From positions 124,001 to 188,000 of the forward strand of contig NZ_JAGGPJ010000015.1 of the NCBI RefSeq assembly GCF_018613875.1: a DNA stretch of 64,000 nt. The letters run 5' to 3'. This DNA is from Arthrobacter sp. ISL-28. Lineage in GTDB: Bacteria > Actinomycetota > Actinomycetes > Actinomycetales > Micrococcaceae. Below are positions 37,612 through 45,775 of this stretch, piece by piece (positions within the stretch are counted from its first letter, which is position 1; each line of letters begins with the position of its first letter). Both the position numbers and the translations under genes were made by a program. The notes under the pieces are model-generated. The model was given only the letters and a program-made list of their open reading frames with translations. It did not search any database and was not told where the DNA came from.

Positions 37612-38802
37612 ATGACAATTCTCGCCACCCATAGCATGACGCGCACGCGAACATTCATCTTCGCGATCGCCTGCGCGCTGGCCGTCGGCAACCTGTACTG
37701 GGCTCAGCCTCTCATCGAGGAGATCGCCAGCTCGCTCGATGTGTCCTCCTCCGTCGCCGCCTCGCTGGTGACGGTGACTCAGATCGGCTACGCACTGGGG
37801 ATCTTCCTGGTGGTTCCCCTCGGCGACGTCCTCAACCGCAAGCGAATGATCCCCGTGGTTCTCGGCCTGTCGACGATCGCGCTCCTCGGCGCAGCATTCG
37901 CGCCGACCTTCTCTCTGCTGCTCGCTGCACTCGCCGGTGTGGGATTGACGACGGTCTCGGCGCAGCTCCTGGTCCCTCTCGCGAGCGAACTCGCAGCACC
38001 CGAGCAGCGCGGCCAAGTCCTGGGCACCATCGCGTCGGGAGCGCTCATCGGCGTGCTCCTCTCCCGCACAATCAGCGGAGCTGTCGCGGAGTTCGCAGGC
38101 TGGCGCGCCGTCTACGTCCTCGCGGCGATCCTCACGATCGCCCTCGCCATCGTGCTAGCGTTCCTGATCCCGCAGCTGGAGAAGCGCCCGGCAGTGAACT
38201 ACTTCCGTCTACTCGGCTCCGTGTTCACTGCCGTCGCCCAGCATCGTGCGGCGGGCCCTACACTCCTTATCAGCGCCGCCGTATTTTCTGTGTTCTCCTT
38301 GTTCTGGACCTCGTTGACCTTCCTGCTGTCCGCCCCGCCGTTCTCCTACAGCGTCGGCCAGATCGGCCTGTTCGGGCTTGCGGGCCTCGCGGGCGCGGTA
38401 GCGGCACGACGCGCCGGCATGCTTCACGACCGCGGCTGGTCCGTGCCCGCATCCGGCATCGCCCTCGGCCTCCTGGCCGTGTCCTTCGTCGGAGCCTGGC
38501 TCGCACAGTCCTCGGTGATCGCACTGATCGTGGTGGTCGTGCTGCTGGATCTCGCCGCCCAGGCCACCCTCGTCTTGGGTCAGACCCGCCTCCTGTCCCT
38601 ACCAGGCCAGAACCGCAGCCGCCTGAACACCGCCTTCGTCGTCAGCAACTTCATCGGCGGCGCTGTCGGCTCGGCGATCGCGGGGCCACTGTGGAGCGCC
38701 GACGGGTGGACCGCGATCACCGGCACCGCACTGGCCATCATCGCGGCCGCCATCGCAGTCTGGGTGGTCGCCCGCCGCGGCGCGTTCATCGACCAGAACT
38801 GA
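37612..38802 (+). CDS. MFS transporter (YnfM/drug-efflux-like)
   Basis: 396-aa transporter with 12 predicted helices. NLYWAQPLIEEIASSLDVSS in helix 1 and the loop 2-3 signature GDVLNRKRMIPV place it in the DHA1-like/YnfM group of exporters. ATG 37612 is chosen from within a longer open frame because helix 1 begins about 15 residues later. It lies between an aldo/keto reductase and an SDR, suggesting export or import of the compound these enzymes modify. Confidence 0.87.
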   Translation: MTILATHSMTRTRTFIFAIACALAVGNLYWAQPLIEEIASSLDVSSSVAASLVTVTQIGYALGIFLVVPLGDVLNRKRMIPVVLGLSTIALLGAAFAPTFSLLLAALAGVGLTTVSAQLLVPLASELAAPEQRGQVLGTIASGALIGVLLSRTISGAVAEFAGWRAVYVLAAILTIALAIVLAFLIPQLEKRPAVNYFRLLGSVFTAVAQHRAAGPTLLISAAVFSVFSLFWTSLTFLLSAPPFSYSVGQIGLFGLAGLAGAVAARRAGMLHDRGWSVPASGIALGLLAVSFVGAWLAQSSVIALIVVVVLLDLAAQATLVLGQTRLLSLPGQNRSRLNTAFVVSNFIGGAVGSAIAGPLWSADGWTAITGTALAIIAAAIAVWVVARRGAFIDQN

Positions 38803-38833
38803 CAACAGCCTGGATGCAGAAAGGAATCACCGC

Positions 38834-39574
38834 ATGGCCCGCATCTTCATCACCGGCTCCTCCGAAGGACTCGGTCGGAACGCCGCCCTCGACCTCCTCG
38901 ACGACGGGCACGAGCTTGTTCTCCACGCCCGCAATCCGCGCCGCGCCGACGCCTTGAGCGACCTGGCCGCAAGTGGGGTTCGGATCGTCGTCGGGGATCT
39001 CGCCCACCCCGACGAGATTCGTGCTTTAGCGGATCAGGCAAACCGTATCGGCCGCATGGACGCCGTCATCCACAACGCCGGTGTCTCCGACGGGGCACCG
39101 ATCCTGCCGGTGAACGTCGTCGCCCCCTACCTGCTCACTGCTTTGATCGAGCGCCCGGATCGGCTGGTATACATCAGCAGTGGCATGCACCGCAGTGGCC
39201 GGGCCGACCTCATCGGCGCGGACTGGTCCGGGAGCCGGGCTACGAAGTCGTACTCTGACTCGAAGCTGTTCATTACAGCATTCACGATGTTCGTCGGCCG
39301 CACCTGGCCCGACACCTTCAGCAACGCCGTCGACCCCGGCTGGGTGCCCACTCGCATGGGTGGGCGCGGAGCGTCGGACGACCTGCGCGAAGGCCACCTC
39401 ACCCAGGCGTGGCTGGCCGGGAGCGACCACGCGGGAACCGAAGTCACCGGCGGGTACTGGCACCACATGCGCCAGCAGGCACCCCACCCTGCCGCGCTGG
39501 AGCAGGGTTTCCAGGACGAACTGGTCGCGCAGCTCGCCGATCAAACCGGCGTCGTCCTGCCGAGTGTTCGCTGA
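38834..39574 (+). CDS. SDR-family NAD(P)-dependent oxidoreductase
   Basis: 246-aa short-chain dehydrogenase. GSSEGLGRN is a variant of the TGxxxGxG cofactor motif (about residues 8-16), VIHNAGVSDG replaces NNAG, YISSGMH holds the catalytic serine, and SYSDSKL is the YxxxK motif with Y and K in the expected spacing. AVDPGWVPTRMGG follows. The ATG has GAAAGGAA upstream. It is 31 bp after the MFS gene and 43 bp before the CMD gene, so likely one operon. Confidence 0.88.
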   Translation: MARIFITGSSEGLGRNAALDLLDDGHELVLHARNPRRADALSDLAASGVRIVVGDLAHPDEIRALADQANRIGRMDAVIHNAGVSDGAPILPVNVVAPYLLTALIERPDRLVYISSGMHRSGRADLIGADWSGSRATKSYSDSKLFITAFTMFVGRTWPDTFSNAVDPGWVPTRMGGRGASDDLREGHLTQAWLAGSDHAGTEVTGGYWHHMRQQAPHPAALEQGFQDELVAQLADQTGVVLPSVR

Positions 39575-39617
39575 CGAACCGGATCGATCCATCCACCCCC
39601 TACGAAGGAGAACCCTC

Positions 39618-39944
39618 ATGAATGATCAGCCCAAGCAGATCGGTGGCGGACGCCGCCTGTTCGACGACTTCGCTCCGAAGCTCGCCGCCCTCACCGACGA
39701 CGTGCTCTTCGAAGACGTCTGGAACCGCCCCGAACTTTCCGCCCGCGACCGCAGCCTGATCACTGTCGCGGTGCTCGCCGCCGGCGGAGACCACCCGCAG
39801 CTTGAATTTCACCTCGGACGTGCCGTGGAGAACGGCGTGACTCAGGAAGAACTCATCGAAGCCCTGACCCACCTCACCTTCTACGCGGGTTGGCCCAAGG
39901 GCATGGGTGCGATGGGCATCGCAAAGAAGGTGTTCATCAAATAG
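39618..39944 (+). CDS. Carboxymuconolactone decarboxylase family protein
   Basis: 108-aa CMD-fold protein without the CxxC pair of AhpD: ELSARDRSLITVAVLAAGGD, HPQLEFHLGRAVENGVTQEE and HLTFYAGWPKGMGAM match 4-carboxymuconolactone decarboxylase-like proteins of the non-redox group. GAAGGAG sits 8 bp before ATG 39618. Last gene of the AKR-MFS-SDR-CMD run. Members like this often accompany aldo/keto reductases; the reaction is unknown. Confidence 0.88.
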   Translation: MNDQPKQIGGGRRLFDDFAPKLAALTDDVLFEDVWNRPELSARDRSLITVAVLAAGGDHPQLEFHLGRAVENGVTQEELIEALTHLTFYAGWPKGMGAMGIAKKVFIK

Positions 39945-40185
39945 CGGCGAAGGCCGCGGACGGGTTCCCACGCGGTCAGCGCGTCGCCGAGGCCGGGCAG
40001 GACGCGGACTCGGCGTAGGCGCTCTCACCGAGGTCTCACCTCGTGCCGCCGCGCTTTACAGCGCGGCGGCACTCGTTCGATATCACCGTCATCGGGCGCA
40101 AACACGCCGCGATTGACAGAATCCGGTCGACTCGTTGCGAGACTTTACCGGCGCTGCGCAGGGCAGCAGATCATGCGACGACCGA

Positions 40186-40875
40186 TCAGGCAGAAGCCTC
40201 CTCGCCCTCCGGCGCGAGGGGGGAGCGGAGCAGGGCGTGCGTCTGCTCGGTGGTCAGGGCGGCCACCGGGAGTGGTGCGATGCCTTCACGGTGCGGACGG
40301 AGTCCGTCAAGCATGATCCACAAGTACCGCCGGTACAGCTCCTCGACGTCGCTGCGCCCTTCGACGTCGGGCCCGTCCTGCACGACGGTGGCCACGGAGG
40401 TGCAGGCGATCTGGATGAACACGAGGTCGGTGCCTGTGATTTCCTCCCGGATCGCACCCGCCAGACGCGCACGGCCCGCGATCTCATTGACCAGGGGAGC
40501 GATCCGGTCGCGGCTCGCATCGTACAGCTCGGCGCGGGTGCGCCGGCCGGCCAGGATCTGCGCCATGCCCCTGTCGCTGGTGTTCAGTGCAAGGGCCTTC
40601 TCCATGTAGAGGACGAGCCCCTCCCACGGGTCCTCGACAGCCAGGGCTTGGTGGAGGATCTCCTCGATCTCGTCGACCTGCTGGACGCGGATGGCATCGA
40701 GCAGTTCCTCCTTATTGGCGAAGCGCCGGTAGGCGGTGCCGACGCCGACACCGGCGTAGTGGGCGACGTCGTTGAGGGTAGCGTCCAGCCCGTGGCGGGC
40801 GAATACCTCGCGTCCGGCCTTGAGGAGGAGTTCGCGGTTGCGCGCCGCATCTTTGCGAAGTTTCTGTCCTGCCAT
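40186..40875 (-). CDS. TetR-family transcriptional regulator
   Basis: 229-aa repressor. The N-terminal helix-turn-helix spans about residues 6-55 (NRELLLKAGREVFARHGLDA, TLNDVAHYAGVGVGTAYRRF, ANKEELLDAI). The C-terminal helical part (AELYDASRDRIAPLVNEIAG) is the ligand and dimer domain. It is divergent from the MFS-GH3 pair, with repeated TATCCGCTTA sites in the shared promoter, so it probably controls both directions. An internally deleted relative lies at 35591-35790. Confidence 0.9.
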   Translation of the reverse strand: MAGQKLRKDAARNRELLLKAGREVFARHGLDATLNDVAHYAGVGVGTAYRRFANKEELLDAIRVQQVDEIEEILHQALAVEDPWEGLVLYMEKALALNTSDRGMAQILAGRRTRAELYDASRDRIAPLVNEIAGRARLAGAIREEITGTDLVFIQIACTSVATVVQDGPDVEGRSDVEELYRRYLWIMLDGLRPHREGIAPLPVAALTTEQTHALLRSPLAPEGEEASA

Positions 40876-40891
40876 GTCTTCACCTTAGCAG

Positions 40892-40954
40892 AAGCGGTTG
40901 CGGCATATCCGCTTAGCTGCTAGCTTTTGTGAGACGGATATCACGTATCCGCTT
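40892..40954. promoter_or_regulatory. TetR operator candidates between tetR-like and MFS genes
   Basis: TATCCGCTTA occurs at 40906-40915 and 40945-40954, 39 bp apart. The first lies in the inverted pair AAGCGG...CCGCTT (40892-40914); the second in GGATA-TCACG-TATCC (40936-40950). Repeated dyads in a divergent promoter fit autoregulation by the adjacent TetR protein. Confidence 0.65.
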
Positions 40955-41030
40955 ACAACTTCGGACCCTATCCATCGATGCGCACGGGAGCGCAGCGGGC
41001 CTGGATAACCAAAGAAAGGGCAAAGACGCC

Positions 41031-42341
41031 ATGTCTGAACCAGTCGCCCCTGGCGCACCTCAGCCGCCGGTCACAAGTGATTCCGCCGTCGGAACGGCCA
41101 CCGCGATGCTCCAAGCCATGCCAGTCTCACGCGCCGGAGTTTTCCGATACGGCATCGGATTCGTGGTGTTCGGCTTCCTCTGGATCGCGGGCCTTATGGT
41201 CGTCGCCGCTGTCGTGCTCCCTCAACAGCTCACGGACCTGGGAGTGGAGAACCCTGCGGGACTGCTGGGTGCGGTCAACGCGTTTGGAACGGCGTTCGCG
41301 CTCGTGTCGAACTTTGTATGGGGCAACCTCTCCGACCGGACGCGCAGCCGCCTTGGCCGCCGGACGCCGTGGATCCTGGCCGGGACGGCGCTCTCCGGCC
41401 TGTCGCTGGCGTCGCTTGGATGGCTGCATGAACCAGTCGCCATTATCGCCGCGTTCTGCGTCTTCCAAGTCTCGCTGAACATGCTGCTCGCCCCGGCCGT
41501 CGCTGTGCTCTCTGACCGGGTTCCACAGTCGGCGCGGGGTACAGTTTCCGCTGCCTACGGCACCGGCGTCGCCGTTGGCGTCTCGGTAGGCGTGCTGATC
41601 GGAGCGCTGTTCATCAGCAACCTGACGGCGGGCTTCCTCGTCGGCGGTGGCCTCGTGCTCATCAGCGGCGTCGTGGCAGTCATCCTCTGGCCCCGGGAAC
41701 CCTCGGCGCGGGACCTTCCGGCGACAAGCAGGAACCTCAAGGACGTGCTGATCTCCATGGCCCCGCCCCGGAAAGCACCTGACTTCTACTGGGCGTTCGG
41801 ATCGCGCTTCTTCATGCTCATCAGCTACCAGATGATCATGGCCTACCAGCTGTACATCATCCAGGACTACGTCGGCCAGACGAAGGAGCAATCCGCAGCC
41901 ACGATTGCCACGATGGCGATCATCACCCTCGTCGCCTCACTCATCGGCTCGACGGTTTCCGGCCCCATCTCCGACCTGATCAAGCGGCGAAAACTCCCGG
42001 TGATCCTCTCAAGCCTCCTGTTCGCCGTCGGCATCGCGATGCCGTGGATCATGCCGAACACGATGGGCTTGTACCTCTTCGCGGGTATCGCTGGACTCGG
42101 CTATGGCATCTACATGTCCGTGGACCAGGCACTTCTCGTCGATGTGCTGCCCGACAAGGAGAAGGCAGGAAAGGACCTCGCGATCCTGAACATGTCCACG
42201 ACCGCTGGCCAGACCGTCGGCCCCATCGTGACTTCGATCGTCGTGACGGCTACGGGCGCATACGCCCTGGCCTTCCCGGTTTCAATCGCCGCCGCCGTAG
42301 TTGGGCTGTTGCTGGTGACGAAGATCAGGGGAGTCCGCTGA
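41031..42341 (+). CDS. MFS transporter, probable glycoside uptake
   Basis: 436-aa major-facilitator protein with 12 predicted helices. GNLSDRTRSRLGRRTPWILA is the loop 2-3 signature, of the form (S)DRTxSRxGRRxPW seen in sugar/cation symporters of the GPH-like and actinobacterial SLC45-like groups. A Pro-rich cytoplasmic start precedes helix 1. ATG 41031 has AAAGAAAGGG upstream. It is followed 94 bp later by a GH3 beta-glucosidase, so import of a beta-glucoside for cytoplasmic cleavage is the likely role. TetR-like control is suggested by the divergent promoter. Confidence 0.85.
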   Translation: MSEPVAPGAPQPPVTSDSAVGTATAMLQAMPVSRAGVFRYGIGFVVFGFLWIAGLMVVAAVVLPQQLTDLGVENPAGLLGAVNAFGTAFALVSNFVWGNLSDRTRSRLGRRTPWILAGTALSGLSLASLGWLHEPVAIIAAFCVFQVSLNMLLAPAVAVLSDRVPQSARGTVSAAYGTGVAVGVSVGVLIGALFISNLTAGFLVGGGLVLISGVVAVILWPREPSARDLPATSRNLKDVLISMAPPRKAPDFYWAFGSRFFMLISYQMIMAYQLYIIQDYVGQTKEQSAATIATMAIITLVASLIGSTVSGPISDLIKRRKLPVILSSLLFAVGIAMPWIMPNTMGLYLFAGIAGLGYGIYMSVDQALLVDVLPDKEKAGKDLAILNMSTTAGQTVGPIVTSIVVTATGAYALAFPVSIAAAVVGLLLVTKIRGVR

Positions 42342-42435
42342 TGAGCCAGGACAGTCACCCACACCTCCGTACCATCACGTACGCCGAATACCACACGCCG
42401 CAGCCGCAGTGCCAAGCACTGGGAAGGACGTCACC

Positions 42436-44634
42436 ATGACCGACATCAACCAGCTCACCCTCGAAGAGAAGGCCTCACTCACAAGCGGCGGCAGCTTCTG
42501 GGCAACCACGGCGATCGAGCGCGCCGACGTCCCCGCGATCACGGTTGTCGACGGCCCGCACGGCGTCCGCAAGCCACGGGGCCAGGGCGATCACCTAGGC
42601 CTGACGGGGAGCGTGCCCGCGACCTGCTTCCCTCCGGCCGTCGCCCTGGGTTCCTCCTGGGACGCGGAACTGGCGGAGCGGGTGGGACGTGCCCTCGGAA
42701 TGGAGGCCGCGCTGCACGACGTGGCCGTGCTGCTGGGCCCGGGCATCAACATCAAGCGGTCCCCGCTGTGCGGGCGCAACTTCGAATACTTCTCGGAGGA
42801 CCCGATCGTCTCCGGCGTGATGGGAACCGCGATCGTCCGCGGTCTCCAGTCCCAGGGCGTGGGCGCGTCGCTAAAGCACTTCGCCGCCAACAACCAGGAG
42901 ACAGACCGGCTCCGCGTCTCCAGCGACGTGGACCCGCGCCCGCTGCGGGAGATCTACCTGCGTGCTTTTGAGCGTGTCGTGAAAGACGCGCAGCCCTGGA
43001 CAGTCATGGCGGCGTACAACGCGATCAACGGCACCTTCTGCTCGCAGAACCACTGGCTGCTCACCGAGGTGCTCCGGGGCGAGTGGGGCTTCAAGGGCCT
43101 GGTCGTTTCCGACTGGGGAGCGGTTAACGACCGCGTTGCCGGCGTCGCCGCCGGCATGGACCTCGAGATGCCTGCGAGCGGCGGCCGGACAAACGCGCAG
43201 ATCGTCCAGGCCGTGCGGGACGGCTCGCTCCACGAGGCAGCGCTTGATGCCGTGGCGCAGCGCGTCCTGGACCTTGTCCGGAAGGCCGGAGAGCGTCCGA
43301 GGCAGACCGGCCCGCTCGACGCCGACGCCCATCACGCCCTGGCCCGGGAGGCTGCAGGGCGCAGCATGGTGCTGCTGAAGAACGACGGCGGACTGCTCCC
43401 CTTGGCGAAGGACGCGAGGATCGCCGTGATCGGCGAGTTCGCCCGCACACCGCGCTATCAGGGCGGCGGTTCCTCGCAGGTTAACCCCACCCGCGTCGAC
43501 TGCGCCCTGGACGCGATCCGCGCTGCATCGGACCGGGAGGTTGTCTTCGCCCCCGGATTCGCCTTCGAAGGCTCCAGTGACGAGGCCGGGCTGCGGGAGG
43601 AAGCCGTCGCTGCAGCCGCGGCTGCGGAGGTGGCTGTGGTTTTCCTCGGTGTTCCGCTCTCCGAAGAATCCGAGGGCTTCGACCGGACGTCACTTGACTT
43701 GCCGCCAGTCCAGAACAAGCTGCTCGACGCCGTGCTTGCGGCGAACCCGCGCACCGTGGTCGTCCTCTCCAACGGCGGCGTCGTGACGCTGCCGTTTGCC
43801 GAGGACGCCCCGGCGATCCTGGAGGGCTGGCTGCTCGGTCAGGCCGGCGGCCCCGCCACCGCCGACGTCCTCTTCGGCGCGGTGAATCCGTCCGGGCGCC
43901 TGGCTGAGACCATCCCGCTGCGGCTGGAGGACGCTCCCTCGCATGGGAACTTCCCCGGCGAACTGCGCCACGTCCGCTACGGCGAAGGGGTCCTGGTTGG
44001 CTACCGCGGCTACGACGCAGCCAACCGCGAAGTCGCCTATCCCTTCGGTCACGGACTCTCCTACACGGCGTTCGCCTACGGGGAACCGACAGCCACGGTC
44101 CAAGACGACGGTGACACATTGGTGACGGTCCCGGTGACCAATACCGGTGACGTCGCAGGCCGCGAGGTGGTGCAGGTCTACACCTCGCTCGACTCCTCCG
44201 TGGTGCAGCGCGCCCCGCGCGAGCTCAAAGGATTCGCGCTACTGGACCTCGCGCCGGGGGAGACCGCCGCCGCCGAGATCGTGCTGCGCCGCAGTGAGCT
44301 GGCGTACTGGGACGTCCGCGTTGATGGCTGGGTCCTTGAGAGCGGCGAATACCTTGTCGAGGCCGGAGCGTCGAGCAGGGACATCCGCTCGTCCACCACA
44401 GTCCGGATCGAGGGCCATCCGGTCGAGCTGCCGATCTCCATGGACTCCGGCGTCGACGAGGTCCTCGCGCACCCGGTCGCCGGACCCCTCCTGCTCGATG
44501 CTCTCGTCGAGCATGGCCTCGCAGTTGATCCGCAGGCACTGCGCGTGCTCGGCATGTTTCCCATCGGCCGCGTAGACGGCTTCCCACTACCGTATGAAAA
44601 GGCCCTGAACATCATTGAGAAGGTAACCTCATGA
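42436..44634 (+). CDS. Glycoside hydrolase family 3 beta-glucosidase
   Basis: 732-aa GH3 enzyme with no signal peptide, hence cytoplasmic, cleaving beta-glucosides. Domains in order: (beta/alpha)8 barrel with the substrate loop GPGINIKRSPLCGRNFEYFS, KHFAANNQE, and the nucleophile Asp in VVSDWGAV (about D226); the alpha/beta sandwich from AGRSMVLLKNDGGLLPLAKD with GGGSSQVNP; and a fibronectin-III-like domain (VPVTNTGDVAGREVVQVYTS). The start is ATG 42436, not the in-frame 42409. Its stop overlaps the ATG of a 13-codon fragment. The order MFS then GH3 is typical of glucoside-use operons. Confidence 0.93.
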   Translation: MTDINQLTLEEKASLTSGGSFWATTAIERADVPAITVVDGPHGVRKPRGQGDHLGLTGSVPATCFPPAVALGSSWDAELAERVGRALGMEAALHDVAVLLGPGINIKRSPLCGRNFEYFSEDPIVSGVMGTAIVRGLQSQGVGASLKHFAANNQETDRLRVSSDVDPRPLREIYLRAFERVVKDAQPWTVMAAYNAINGTFCSQNHWLLTEVLRGEWGFKGLVVSDWGAVNDRVAGVAAGMDLEMPASGGRTNAQIVQAVRDGSLHEAALDAVAQRVLDLVRKAGERPRQTGPLDADAHHALAREAAGRSMVLLKNDGGLLPLAKDARIAVIGEFARTPRYQGGGSSQVNPTRVDCALDAIRAASDREVVFAPGFAFEGSSDEAGLREEAVAAAAAAEVAVVFLGVPLSEESEGFDRTSLDLPPVQNKLLDAVLAANPRTVVVLSNGGVVTLPFAEDAPAILEGWLLGQAGGPATADVLFGAVNPSGRLAETIPLRLEDAPSHGNFPGELRHVRYGEGVLVGYRGYDAANREVAYPFGHGLSYTAFAYGEPTATVQDDGDTLVTVPVTNTGDVAGREVVQVYTSLDSSVVQRAPRELKGFALLDLAPGETAAAEIVLRRSELAYWDVRVDGWVLESGEYLVEAGASSRDIRSSTTVRIEGHPVELPISMDSGVDEVLAHPVAGPLLLDALVEHGLAVDPQALRVLGMFPIGRVDGFPLPYEKALNIIEKVTS

Positions 44635-44672
44635 AGCTCTCGGTGCCGCACTGGGAAGCATCGTGGACCTAA
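44631..44672 (+). pseudogene. Short coupled ORF, probable truncated gene after GH3
   Basis: ATG 44631 overlaps the GH3 stop (ATGA) as in a coupled operon, but reading ends after 13 codons. It is probably the 5' stump of a third operon gene lost by deletion. The following 700 bp (to 45352) contain no recognisable continuation or other gene. Confidence 0.35.
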
Positions 44673-45352
44673 GCAACCCGGAGCGGACTGTCGTGGGGGC
44701 TCTGGATGAGTCTGCGCCTTATGGAGCAGCACTCCAGGGAGGTCTGGGACACGGTCCGCAGGAACTCCTGGCCCCTGCCAGTGAGCAGTTCGAGCTATTG
44801 CTTGCCAGTTCGGCGGCACGATGATGCCCAGTTATGGGCAGACTTCACCGCCATTCCGGCATCATGAAGGGCAGCGCCGTGACAAGCGAAAATCCCAAGT
44901 GGGTTCCTATTGAAAGTAGTCACATGGACGGGCCAGCAGCTCCGGCCGGAGTGCCTGGTGACCCCGACGTCCGCACGACGGAGGCCGGAAAGATTCAGTT
45001 CATCCTCAGGGTGACGACAGCTACGCAATCACGGACGTTTGCACTCATCCGGGAATAGGAGCTGGAGCCTCAATGCCACATCAGTACCGTCTTGATACCA
45101 GACCGCTCCGCTCCTGACTCCCTCGATTTCGAGGGACGTGGGGCTTCCGCAGCGCGTTGACCCGTCGGCGTTGGATTGCCTCGGCCGGATCTGGGGGTGT
45201 CTCGCTGGTTGGCCCGATGGTCGAACCTGCGCCCGCCTCCTGGAGGGCCTCGAGTAGCACTGCAGAGATCGGATGGCTCGGCCTGCGTTTCCGCCAGTGT
45301 TCTGGTCGCCGGTGTGCGCTGCGCTTGTACTCGCGTGCGTCCGTATCCAAGG
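44673..45352. other. Right flank of island B, no gene seen
   Basis: 680 bp with only short overlapping frames on both strands. A 74-codon plus-strand frame (44834-45058) has no recognisable family. Confidence 0.45.
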
Positions 45353-45538
45353 GAGGAGCAGCGGTCGAATACAGCAACCGAAGCATGTGAACTGAGGTGC
45401 TTCATCAGCTACGCGGTAGTGCCCTTCGCGCCTCGTGAAGCGCCTCTGACCAGGTGTTTTGTGCTGTCGGTGTGGTGGAGCCGAGGGCGAACCTGCGAAC
45501 AGCGCGGAAAAGAGCCAATGAAGCATGCCTCAGTACGT
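45353..45538 (+). repeat. Island right-end repeat, copy 2
   Basis: About 186 bp matching 32461-32649, with GAAGCATG-N10-TGCTTC at 45380-45403 and a GAAGCATG half at 45520-45527 just before the core. The last 100 bp are nearly identical to copy 1. Confidence 0.88.
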
Positions 45539-45563
45539 ACTGCGCCAGATCTCCGCAAACTAG
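45531..45563 (+). pseudogene. attR core and displaced original acnA 3' end
   Basis: CAGTACGT (45531-45538) followed by codons reading [14 protein letters not shown], which align with [14 protein letters not shown] of the present acnA. Codon choice here (CTG CGC CAG ATC TCC) is the GC-rich native style. This is the last piece of the uninterrupted gene, now 34.7 kb from the rest. Confidence 0.9.
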
Positions 45564-45593
45564 CGGAACCTGCCCCTGGCAGATCAGGCAAGG

Positions 45594-45630
45594 GAGCCCC
45601 GGCCGGCCAATGACCGGCCGGGGCTCTTTT
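45594..45630 (+). terminator. Original acnA rho-independent terminator
   Basis: Perfect 13-bp stem GAGCCCCGGCCGG with a 7-base loop, then TTTT. It follows the displaced acnA 3' codons by about 30 bp, so it should be the terminator of acnA before island insertion. Confidence 0.8.
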
Positions 45631-45775
45631 GTTTAGCGCGGGGCTCTTTCGTGTAGCTCCATGGCGCTTTCGCCTTGGCTCGGTGGCGCACGGCCGGGCC
45701 GGCCGACTCTGACAACGCGCCCAGTCCGGAGGCGTTAGAGTTAATAGGCATGTCTACCACCCGAAGGAGGGGCCG

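Larger units (their letters stand above)
32650..45530. mobile_element. Integrated genomic island B in the acnA 3' end
   Basis: About 12.9 kb between the middle and right cores, with the same end repeats as island A but unrelated cargo: hydrolase, MmyB-like regulator, NTF2-like protein, AKR, two MFS transporters, SDR, CMD, TetR and a GH3 glucosidase. No recombinase, replication or transfer gene. Better preserved than island A, so probably a younger insertion or under stronger selection. Confidence 0.75.
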
